NCBI RefSeq assembly: GCF_018991925.1
Contig: NW_024727888.1
Location: 240,001-304,000 of the forward strand
Direction of reading: 5' to 3'
Length of the DNA: 64,000 nucleotides
Source of the DNA: Homarus americanus
Lineage: Eukaryota > Arthropoda > Malacostraca > Decapoda > Nephropidae
This document shows, piece after piece, positions 11,126 to 20,287 of the stretch. Both the position numbers and the translations under genes were made by a program. Numbering within the stretch: the first letter of the stretch is position 1; each line of letters begins with the position of its first letter. Below the pieces are notes generated by a model. That model searched no databases. It had not been told where the DNA came from and worked only from the letters and a program-made list of their open reading frames with translations.

Positions 11126-11212
11126 GCTTGGTGTGGAGGTAAAGGCTCAGAGATTCAAGGAGAGTTAAGACTCCCGGTGAAGGCAGCGAACACCACCAAC
11201 GCAAGAGAAAAG
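11126..11212 (+). CDS. KCNE-like potassium channel beta subunit, exon B
   Basis: The acceptor is GTGTGTCTTCCAG (ending 11125) and the donor AAAAG|GTAAGC. The exon is 87 nt, 29 codons, and only the frame in phase with exon A is open; the other two have stops. It encodes the membrane-proximal extracellular segment AWCGGKGSE...NTTNAREK (residues 39-67 of the model) with a second N-glycosylation sequon, NTT. From memory, vertebrate KCNE2 also has an NTT sequon followed by charged residues shortly before its helix. Two cysteine-free flanks and a single Cys make a disulphide-stabilised ectodomain unlikely. Confidence 0.6.
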
Positions 11213-11825
11213 GTAAGCCTTATTTGTCCACAACCAAGGAACGAGTAATTAGTGATGAGTAATTAGTGATGAGTAATTAGTGTTGGAGGACTCAGATTCA
11301 TTAGCACAACTTATCATCATCATTATAATATTTTAACGCACTCTAGAGGTGGCTGGAGACTATGTATAGTGGTAATTTGAAAGACACGAAAAGTTTAACA
11401 TGTTTGGTTAAAATTGTAAGGTGGAAGTCCATTGATTTTTTTTTGGGGGGGTGGGAAGAAATATTTTTTTTTTTCACTTGAACTAATAACTAACATATTG
11501 AGTCTTTTTAATATTTCCTGAATGACATAAAAGACAGAAAAATCAACAATTAAATTAGCCAAAAAATATTGTGGAAAATGAATAAGAAAGACAACAGAGG
11601 AAAACAGATGGAGGAAATAGAGGAAAAAAAGATTGAAAAATTGTAATCTTGAAGACATCTTTCATTTTCATTCCTCTCTGGGTAGACGTTAAGAGAGAAT
11701 TTATTGGTCATATTCTCCATCGCACGTATGTCCCTCTGGAGCTGATTTTATTTTTCCTTTCACTTCTCACCAGCCAAGGCAGTAGGGGGATGAATATACA
11801 TGACCTTACATGACCCTAAAGATTA

Positions 11826-11840
11826 AAGGTCAAAGATCAA
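11826..11840 (+). promoter_or_regulatory. Possible DR1 nuclear-receptor site
   Basis: AGGTCA-A-AGATCA is a direct repeat of nuclear receptor half-sites with a 1-nt spacer, the arrangement used by HNF4- and USP/RXR-type receptors. It lies in intron B. Short motif; function is inference. Confidence 0.25.
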
Positions 11841-12406
11841 AGGTAAGTTAATGTGACTAGATCTTCTGTTTACCTTCCTCAAATGAGCTTCTGCGTTACC
11901 TTTCATGGGTAAGTTGTCTGCCACTCACGCCCTGGTGTAGGAAGACTTGTGAGTTAATGATCCCCTCTGCTGGTCGAGTCTTGGAAAATAATAAAGAGAT
12001 CACCTGAAGATTAGAAACCCCAGATTATTTCACTTTAACATTAACTACACTAACGCTGACAAAACATAACCTAATTTAACATAACGTAACATAATCTAAC
12101 TTAATATAACATAACTTAACCAAACTTAACCAAACCTAATGTAACCTAACCTAACCCCCCCAACCAGGTTAGCGTTAGGGCAGTGATCAGGTGAGATAAG
12201 TCAGGTGAACTCTATAAAACGATTACCGTTATAATGAATGTTCTTTACACTCATAACACACAATCATTTAAGAATTACAAACAATTAAGGTCATATATAT
12301 CAAAACAATCTCGGTCTAACTCCTCAAAATCACAACCAAATATTTAATGTTTCTCACGACCAAGGTATTAATTGAGTGTCAGGTGAGCTCAGGTAATGCT
12401 ATAAAC

Positions 12407-12433
12407 CACGTGAGGTTCTGTTTACTCCACGTG
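12407..12433. promoter_or_regulatory. Two E-boxes (CACGTG) spaced 21 bp
   Basis: Perfect CACGTG palindromes at 12407-12412 and 12428-12433, two helical turns apart, in intron B. Tandem E-boxes are bound by bHLH factors such as Myc/Max or CLOCK/CYC. Occupancy cannot be judged from sequence. Confidence 0.3.
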
Positions 12434-12966
12434 GCTCTCTTGTTTACACTTCACCGGACAGGAAGTTACTAGCTGGCAACCCCTCTGCTATCCCCTGTGT
12501 AAACCTTGACAGTGTGGAGAATCAAACCTTCGTATAGGGATATTCGTGACACTCTGAGGCTCCCACTAATGATAATGAGGAGTTGTGGTCACCTGAATCG
12601 TCTATTGGTGTTTCCTGTCGTCTTTCATCTCCTCCTTTTAATAGTTATGGAATGTATTTTTTTTTCCCACAAATATATGAAAATTTCCACTATTTTTTTT
12701 TTCACCCTTATAACTTATTCTTGTTATTGTCCTTTTTTTTTCGTTTATTTGTGTTTTTGTTCTCGTTTATTTGTTTATTTGTTTGTGCACACCTTGTCAG
12801 TATCAGACTTGTGTTACTGAGGAATATTTGTTATCCGAGTCTCAACTTCTGTTAATATCCTCAGAGTTCATTAACCTGATACTAGGAATTAACTAACTTT
12901 GAGTAAGATTAATGTAATTGGTGTATGTATGTGTGTGTGTGGGGGGCGGGGATTTTGTCATTAATT

Positions 12967-13000
<34 letters not shown>

Positions 13001-13393
13001 CAATAATACACAACTTCATTACTCTACAGACTGTCAGGCTTTAAATCCCACCCAAACATTCAGTCAGTAATGTTGTTTCATATCATGCTATGTTACTGAT
13101 GGTGTGTATGTGTGCACTGTACCATGTCGCGTCTGTATTGTTCTGTATAGCACCATAACACGCACAATATATCACTGCTGTTATGTGTAGTTAAGTATGA
13201 TATTATTTGTATGTAGAAAAATGTTGTCAGTATCGCCACTAATTTATCATCCGCTGTTAACTTTGGACTAGGATGATTCAGCCTCATACACTCATCACTC
13301 GCTCTAATTAACAGAGAATGAATAAGTAACTATCCTCTTTGGCTTATTCATGCAGCTTACAGCCAGAACACCTTTAATAACACACTGAGGCAC

Positions 13394-13714
13394 TATAGTA
13401 ACGAGACACCACACTAACTACGAGACACTACTAATAACGAGACACTAATAACGAGACACTAATAACGAGACACCGATAATACCGAGACACCACTAATAAC
13501 GAGGCACTACTAATAACGAGACGCTAATACCGAGACACCACTAATAACGAGACACCACTAATAACGAGGCACTACTAATAACGAGACACCACTAATAACG
13601 AGACATCACTAATAACGAGATACTAATACCGAGACACCACTAATAACGAGACACCACTAATAACGAGATACTAATACCGAGACACCACTAATAACGAGAC
13701 ACCACTAATAACGA
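13394..13714. repeat. 17-bp minisatellite (CTAATAACGAGACACCA)
   Basis: About 19 copies of a 17-bp unit, some shortened by 3-6 bp, with GAGACACC/GAGATACT/GAGGCACT variants. Lies in intron B. Confidence 0.9.
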
Positions 13715-14639
13715 ATCGAGGGTGAGACTGTCTTATATAAAGTAAAATACCTTTAATGATGTTTAGGTGATAATAACATAAGATCAATAAGAAAATAATT
13801 AGTGTTAGTACGGGATCCTCTAAGAAACACCTGTATTAATAATGCTACTTACCTGTCTTCATCTAATTAAGAAACAATTAACATGTTGACCAATTTTAGG
13901 GATCTTAAGTTCTTTTTATTGATTTTTAGGAAGTAGTTGTATTTTTTTTAAATTTATTCCAGAAATTTTCGTAGATTTTTTCACCTTTGTTATTAATTAA
14001 TCTACAAGACTATTGTTGTATTTTAGTTACCTGTTGAAATTTAGTTCATTGAGAGATTGTGGAGAATAATAATCCTAGTTTTCCCCACCTTTTTAATTCT
14101 AGTTTTTAAGCACAAGTTATATCTATTTTCATCTATAAGTCCTAGTCCTTCAGAAACATCGAAAAAATATTATATTGTAATAGACGATAAAGATAATAAT
14201 ATGTCTTATGTAAATTGAACTTAAATAATGTTATATTGTCTGAACTGAAATGACTGTAAGAAGGTTTGGGATTTTAAGAAACTTCATTATTTTCGTATTT
14301 TAATGAAAGTCCTGAATTTTAGTACATTCAAAATATCAGGAATTTGTTATATCAAGAAAGTAAAGTTTTTGTTATGCTAAGAATTCTAGGATTTTGATAT
14401 TTCAAGACTTCAAGAATTTTTAAGCTTTGGTATTTTTAAGAATTTCTAAACATTGGTATTTTTCTGAACGCTTTTGTCTTCGGTTTGTGAAGTTGTATGA
14501 GGCGGCCACAGCTGATCGAGTGTAAACAAAGGGAAGAGTTATGTGTTATGATACAGAACATCTCCTTGTGTAAATATTTGTCCACTTCAAGCGACATCAC
14601 CTTCCTGTCATTCATTATTTACTATATTTCTTCAACTAA

Positions 14640-14772
14640 GTTAAACTAGCCTTACTTAATCTAACATAATTTAACCTAAACTAACCTCACTCAAAGTAAC
14701 CTAGCCTCACACCCAACCACACTTAACGTAACTTAACTTAACCTAACCTAACTTAACCTAACCTATCCTCTG
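14640..14772. repeat. Degenerate AACCT telomere-type repeat
   Basis: Runs of AACCTAACCT mixed with AACTTAAC and AACATAAT variants, CCTAA orientation on the + strand. A similar run lies at 12050-12165. Confidence 0.8.
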
Positions 14773-14999
14773 ACTGTTATGAAAATCCGGCTCCGACTAG
14801 TATTTTAACCCCGTCAAAAGTTATTGTAGTTGTTGTTGTATTGATAACCGGGCTAACGGGGTCACCAGTCTCCCGGTACACTGGAGTGCTCTAAAAAAAA
14901 AGATTGACCCAATTGGAAATATGTATAACAAAACTCTTTGATCAATGGAAACACATTGATCTATCGGGGATAAAAAAATTATATCGTTTTAAAATATTT

Positions 15000-15190
15000 C
15001 TCATGCAAATTAGAACACACCGGTATTTGTACAGTTGTATCTGGAATAAAAATAGTACTACTCAAAATCGTCCCCTATACAAATCATGACATACCTGTAT
15101 TTGTATGTTTTTGTTTATCTAGAATAACATTTAATTACTCAAAAAAATCCGTCATATAAATTAGAACACCTGTATTCAGTACCTGCAAAC
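15000..15190. repeat. Diverged tandem copies of an approximately 75-bp sequence
   Basis: The pattern AAATTAGAACACMCC-TGTATTTGTA-...-CTAGAATAA-...-TACTCAAAA recurs two and a half times with substantial divergence. Origin unknown. Confidence 0.45.
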
Positions 15191-16535
15191 TTAACAAAAG
15201 AAACATATATGTGTCTTCGCTTGTATCATTATGTATTATTTCTACATACTGTACTGGCAATATCTAAGGGGATATCTTAATTCAATGCCTTAATGTTTAT
15301 TTGTTATTATTTCACCGTCTTGTTCGTATGTCTGTCAAGGTCAGTGTGATGAGCAGGGTAGATAGTTACTCTTCATTGATTTCTTAATTCATTGCCTCAG
15401 TCCCTCAACTTTATTACCTGTGAACTGACTCAAGAACTCCTACCGGGTCCTGTTCTCCGTGTCACCTCTCACTCTCGCTGACAGGTTAAGTAGAATAACT
15501 ATCTTCTAAGTGTAATATGTGAAGACGATTCCCTTAAAATTACGCCTTCAGAACTTCGTAATACACTCCATTATCTTCTGTACTCAGCGCATCTACTCTT
15601 AAGGTTTACGAGGTCTTGTAGCGAGGCAGTCAAGAACACATCAAGGGCTGCTGGTTGGTTTCAGTTCGTTGTCATTGACCAAACAGCGTAAAGCAACACT
15701 ATCCTCGTGGGTGTTATGGTCCCCTTGTCCTTCACGGTGTGGCTGTTCCTGGTAAAGACAAGTGATTAAGAATCAAGAGGCGTTGTAAACATCAAAGGAC
15801 TCTTTATACACACCCAAAGGACTTCTAAACTTGACACACACACACACACATACACACACACACTTGTTTACACGAAGCATCTGTAATACTTTTGATGGCA
15901 TTACAGTCACAGCTACACAGCCATTTACCAACTATGTACACCTAAGAGATTATATAAACAAAGTTAACATAAAGGAGTTGATGGGTCACTGACCGTAAGA
16001 TGAATCACTCAGCAAGAACGCCACACAGCCAGCACACTCATAACCCCACAGTATTTCAGCAAAAACTCTACACTTCATCTCACTTTTTGTACCATTAACA
16101 CGCACGAGTATTATTATCCTGTCGTTCTTTTCTGACACATTTACCCGGAGATTAATGAGACTTGTAGGATATAGAGGAAATGCTTATGGGTGTTTGTTTT
16201 ATTTCATTACACGTTATTGTCACCAAATATTGTAGAAGTAATCACAGTAGACATTTTAGTGTTATTCTTATGTAAAAATAAATCATTGTACACGGTGATG
16301 GCCGAGGGGAGGCATATATGAGAACGTGTCCTCTGAAAAGTTATATAGCTGTCAAAGTGAGCTATATTTAAGCTGTGTTTACTTACTACACTTTTCTTGG
16401 CCCAGCTAAACCATTTTTTTTACATCTGAAACATAAAAACAGACGATCAACCATAAAGCTGTGAAAGTTGTGGCTGACATCTGGTGATACTTTCGTCTAC
16501 AACGTTGTCAACTTTTCCTATATATTTACTCTCTC

Positions 16536-16550
16536 AGCGCCATCTATTGA
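16536..16550 (-). promoter_or_regulatory. CTCF-like motif
   Basis: AGCGCCATCTATTGA on the + strand. Its reverse complement matches the CTCF core CCASYAGRKGGCRSY at about 13 of 15 positions. The identical 15-mer recurs at 19530-19544, so the pair brackets exons C and D of the KCNE-like gene. Confidence 0.35.
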
Positions 16551-16770
16551 ACGAAATTCTAATTATAATATGACATACTGTTAATAGGGGATTTAGCCAA
16601 TGACACTCAGCTCAAGGTTGTATTTATTGATCCTCTAAATTAAACTTAATTTAGGCGAGCACTGGGGGGGGTGAGGGTGACTTAATTGACATGTTTATAC
16701 TAAATTAACACTAATAATATGAGGAGGAATATTAAATTACTCCTCCTTCGTGTGGGCAAAATATACTCTA

Positions 16771-16998
16771 GGTTAGGTTAGAGTTAAGGTTGAGTTAGGT
16801 TGGGTTAGGTTAGGTTGGGTTGGGGGTTGGGTTTGGTTAAATTGAGTTGGGTTAAGGTTAGGAGTTGAGGTTGGGTTAAGGTTAGGGTTAGGTTAAGGTT
16901 AGGTTAGGTTAGGTTAGGTTAGGTTAAGGTTAGGTTAGGTTAGGTTAGGTTAAGGTTAGGTTAGGTTAGGTTAGGTTAGGTTAGGTTAGGTTAGGTTA
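16771..16998. repeat. Interstitial TTAGG telomere-type array
   Basis: A degenerate GGTTAGG/GGTTGGG start becomes near-perfect (TTAGG)n from about 16870, with occasional TTAAGG units. It ends 54 nt before the acceptor AG of exon C. TTAGG is the arthropod telomere unit; the flanking unique sequence shows this is internal, not a chromosome end. Confidence 0.9.
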
Positions 16999-17052
16999 AG
17001 GATCATAGGTTTCAGGACCTCCTTTGTAAGTGGTTAAATAGTGTTTCTACAG

Positions 17053-17216
17053 CAGGAACCGTCTGAGGAGGCCATGGCGGTAGTATACATCATCTTCGTG
17101 TTGTTGTTCTTCGCCACGTCTCTCCTGATCGTGTTGGTGAAGTACATCCGCCGGGAGAAGGAGTCACTGAGGCTGGAGAAGTTTTACCATGAGTACATCA
17201 CCAGGAACAGATCCAG
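17053..17216 (+). CDS. KCNE-like potassium channel beta subunit, exon C (transmembrane helix and juxtamembrane motif)
   Basis: The acceptor is TTTCTACAG (ending 17052), immediately followed by CAG, giving a NAGNAG tandem acceptor; the donor is CCAG|GTGAGT. Frame phase 0 in, phase 2 out. It encodes QEPSEEA and then a helix starting MAVVYIIFVLLFFATSLL (about residues 75-97), followed by KYIRREK and KFYHEYI. Aligned without gaps to vertebrate KCNE3 from memory, the helix shares Y-I-x-F-V, F-A and the Tyr nineteen residues after the first Tyr. The basic YxR..K segment and the FYHEYI motif correspond to the YTRSRK and DPYHVYI signature, with the motif 19 rather than 18 residues from the juxtamembrane Tyr. 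The canonical SDP is replaced by LEK. The internal ATG at 17074 could also serve as a start, but the open phase link to exon B favours an internal exon. Confidence 0.68.
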
Positions 17217-17238
17217 GTGAGTCTGTACTGCCCCCTAC

Positions 17239-17342
17239 TGCTACCACCACTACCACCACCACTACTATTACTACTACTACTACCATCACCACCACCACTA
17301 CCACTACTACTACTACTACCACCTCCACCCACTACCATTATG

Positions 17343-17390
<48 letters not shown>

Positions 17391-17393
17391 TAT
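17239..17393. repeat. (CCA/CTA)n and (ATC)n microsatellites in intron C
   Basis: ACC/ACT units at 17239-17335 and about 16 CAT/ATC units at 17342-17393, within the 740-nt intron between exons C and D. Confidence 0.95.
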
Positions 17394-17956
17394 CATGTGT
17401 TTATATGCTCTTCACCAAAGACACACCTGTTCCAGCAACTGTACCTGTAGACCTCACCTGCTAATTAACCTTCACAACACTCAATATTCAAATGAAATCC
17501 CAGGCAGTCTTTAATATTCTAAATGGTTAATAATTACTGAGAGGACAAATATATATATATATAATATCAACATTCAAGTCAGTTTAACCTCACATTGTTG
17601 ATCAAATTATACCACAACTTTGACCGTCTTATGATAACCAAATCCGATTATTAAGCGGATGGAAAATTCCGTTTAATAGGCATTTATCCGGATTACACAT
17701 CAGTCTCTGGAAAGGGCTTAGTTTCATGACGTATTTTGCCAGATTATCTCCAGCTTGTGTTGACGTGTTGCAGTAGGGTTTGTGTGTTAGTTCACCTTAT
17801 AGTTTGTTTTCTGTAGTGGTTCGTGAAATGACCTGGTTTATGACCTGTGTGTGACCTGGGCCACGGACTATCCTCTTGTATGACCTGTGTGACCTGGACT
17901 ATCCTTTCCTATGACCTCCGTTACCTGTCGTATAACCTCTGACCTCCTACCTTCAG

Positions 17957-18902
17957 CCTGATGGTTCACTTCGACGAATCAGGTCAACCTCTGCGACCTA
18001 TGCCAAGAAGGGAGTCGTCTCCTAGTACCAGTAGATACCCACGCCTCCCATGCCCACCCACGTCCCTGCCCACGCCATCCTCTACGCCCACAAGTACGCC
18101 CACAGCCGCGCCCATAAGCCCGTCGTTTCTCCCACCCACTTCCAGGGCATTTACTAAACCACTGCCACCTGCCACGTCGCTACAGGGCGTCTCCCACTGG
18201 CTCTCTGACACTGCTGCCTCGTCTGACACAACTATGAAATCTGCCACGACAACGTTACCATCTACAACCTTGCCATGTGACATAACCTTACCACCTGACA
18301 CAACCTTACCTGCTGACACAACCTTGCCATCTGACACAACCTTGCCATCTGACACAACCTTGCCCTTTGATTCAACCTTACCTGCTGACACAACCTTGCC
18401 ATCTGACACAACCTTGCCTACTGACACAACCTTGCCATTTGACACAACCTTGCCATCTGACACAACCTTGCCTACTGACACAACCTTGCCTTTGCTACTG
18501 ACACAACCTTGCCATTTGACACAACCTTGCTATCTGACACAACCGTGCCCTCTGACACAACCTTGCCATTTGACACAACCTTGCCATCTGACACAACCTT
18601 GCCATCTGACACAACCGTGCCCTCTGACACAACCTTGCCATTTGACACAACCTTGCCATCTGACACAACCTTGCTATTTGACACAACCTTGCCATCTGAC
18701 ACAACCTTGTCATCTGACACAACCTTGCCATCTGACACAACCTTACCTGCTGACACAACTTTGCCATCTGACAACCTTTCTATTTGACACAATCTTGCCA
18801 TCTGACACAATCCTGCGAGCTGACACAACCTTGCCATCTGACACAATCAAGCTGCCTTCTTATTACAAAACCAAACTTTATTTCAAGTCAACATCGATAT
18901 AA
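17957..18902 (+). CDS. KCNE-like potassium channel beta subunit, exon D (Ser/Thr/Pro-rich cytoplasmic tail)
   Basis: The acceptor is CTCCTACCTTCAG (ending 17956). The first base completes the AGC codon begun by exon C, and the frame then runs open to TAA at 18900-18902. The tail (residues 123-436) begins LMVHFDESGQPLRPMPRRES; RRES is a PKA-type site followed by SP. A Pro/Thr/Ser-rich stretch leads into the 18-bp minisatellite (unit LPSDTT). A 5-nt insertion near 18487 moves the reading to a TQPCHL phase. A 2-nt loss near 18774 returns it to LPSDTT before the unique end KLPSYYKTKLYF. Vertebrate KCNE tails are about 40-80 residues, so this is unusually long. No AATAAA was found in the next kilobase, so the 3' end is unresolved and a shorter spliced form is possible. 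Confidence 0.5.
18283..18850. repeat. 18-bp minisatellite (TTGCCATCTGACACAACC)
   Basis: About 31 units, variable at the third and fourth codons (CCATCT, CCTGCT, CCATTT, CCTACT, CTATTT). Because 18 is a multiple of three and the unit has no stops, several frames on both strands stay open. Only the frame in phase with exon C is proposed as coding. Confidence 0.92.
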
Positions 18903-19211
18903 ATGTAAAACCAACAGAGAGAGAGAGAGACACCTTGAAATTCAAAGGCTTTACCTACTTTAATTACGTCCCTATATGCTTTTAGCCGTGTGTCTGAGTG
19001 TTAGAGATGTTTACTGAGCTTCTCGGTGTATAATACTGTGTACTACCGTCAGCATACCAGTCCTAGTTGATTCATTATACTGTAAATTGTTGTCATCAGG
19101 ATTTCAGTATACTTTATTCTCTGTAGTTTATACCTTAATATAGCTTAATATTGAACTAAGAATATCAGTATGTATTGCTTTGTTGTATTAATCTGTATGG
19201 CTGGATAAGTA

Positions 19212-19289
19212 CAGGGTGTTCATAAATGATTACCCTAAAAACAGTATGATCTCATGTTTTAATCAGGGTAATCATTTATGGACACCCTG
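19212..19289. mobile_element. 78-bp foldback MITE with TA target duplication
   Basis: Terminal inverted repeats of 25 bp (19212-19236 and 19265-19289), starting CAGGGTGTTCATAAATGAT, differ at one position and enclose 28 nt. A TA dinucleotide lies on each side (19210-19211 and 19290-19291), the target site of Tc1/mariner-type elements. There is no coding capacity, so it would depend on a transposase elsewhere. Confidence 0.75.
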
Positions 19290-19529
19290 TATATCTGACT
19301 TGGTATCTTTAGATGTTAACTCAAATTACTCTCAATTTCTCACATGTTAATCCATCAAGTATAAATCTTTTTTACCATTATGGATTCATGAATGGAATAT
19401 ATTCTTAAGTACACTGTATATTATTACCCTGAAGAAATGCTTATGAAGTATTATATTAACGTAACATCTTGTTTATGTCTGTGGAAAGATACTGAAGATA
19501 GGCGAGTGGCTGCCCTGATGTCGAATAGT

Positions 19530-19544
19530 AGCGCCATCTATTGA
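19530..19544 (-). promoter_or_regulatory. CTCF-like motif
   Basis: AGCGCCATCTATTGA, identical over 15 nt to 16536-16550 and in the same orientation. A weaker relative, AGAGCCATCTAGCGGG, lies at 19729-19744 with about 13 of 15 matches to the CTCF core. Confidence 0.35.
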
Positions 19545-20193
19545 GGTTCCAGCACAGTTTGACTACCTTTACAGAGGTCAGGTATTCCCAGCCGTATATT
19601 ATTACTAAATCCTTCAAGATACCAATTATTATCTTGTTCAGTCATATATTTGGATGAATAATAAGCTACTGAAGGTGTGTTGAATCTTCCAAACATTATA
19701 TAAAAGCTATCAGACGACATACCTAGGCAGAGCCATCTAGCGGGTTGTAAACAAAACTTCATCTGTGCATCACGCGTCGAGGGATTACCTTTCAAATCTT
19801 TCCTATAAACACCTTGTGAAGTTGTGCTGACGGTGAAATTAGAACCTTCGTGTTGGTATACGTGAGTGGCAGGTGTTGTGCTTCTGTGCAGTGAAAATTA
19901 ATATGACTTTGTATTTCGTTTATTCTTAGTGTAACATTATATCGATATGGACTGATAGAGAAGTGATTGGTGGGTATTGGTGTGATTTAACCAGATATAT
20001 TAACTGATTAGTGTTATATAGACATATTTTCCTTTAGTGTGACTCTCCCTCACGCCAACAATCACACACAGTGGTATATATGGTACAGTGTTAAGAGTAA
20101 ACTATTCGCTAATTGAAGTATGTCACCAACGAACGTGTAAAGAAAAATGTTTGTAAGTGATAAGTGTTTTAACTACCTGTGTACCTACTCCAG

Positions 20194-20287
20194 CCTCAAG
20201 GTCCACCTCAAAACTCGCTATTGGAGACTCAACGGCCTTACAATCTGGAGGATGAGGCTCACCCTTGACAACTGGGGGAGTGTTACG
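20194..20287 (+). CDS. Possible alternative or further exon
   Basis: The acceptor is TACCTACTCCAG (ending 20193) and the donor ACG|GTAAGT; the exon is 94 nt. Spliced to exon C in place of exon D it would keep the frame open (S-LKVHLKTRYWRLNGL...) and leave phase 0. It would begin SLKVH where exon D begins SLMVH. A second frame gives PQGPPQNSLLETQRPYNLED... ending in TGA, which also looks protein-like. The sequence cannot show which, if either, is used. No next exon was identified. Confidence 0.3.

Larger units (their letters stand above)
11213..17052. other. Intron B of the KCNE-like gene (5.8 kb)
   Basis: GT-AG intron filled with AT-rich DNA and repeats: (AC)n at about 12969-12999, the 17-bp minisatellite at 13394-13714, AACCT-type runs at 12050-12165 and 14640-14772, diverged tandem copies at 15000-15190, (AC)n at about 15836-15863, and the TTAGG array at 16771-16998. 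Possible binding sites are listed separately. No other exon with matching phase was recognised inside it. Confidence 0.55.

Noticed and set aside
16771..16998. Chromosome end
   Set aside because: Unique sequence and exons continue on both sides; the array is interstitial.
18472..18846. Minus-strand frame reading SDGKVV/MARLCQ repeats
   Set aside because: Antisense shadow of the 18-bp coding minisatellite.
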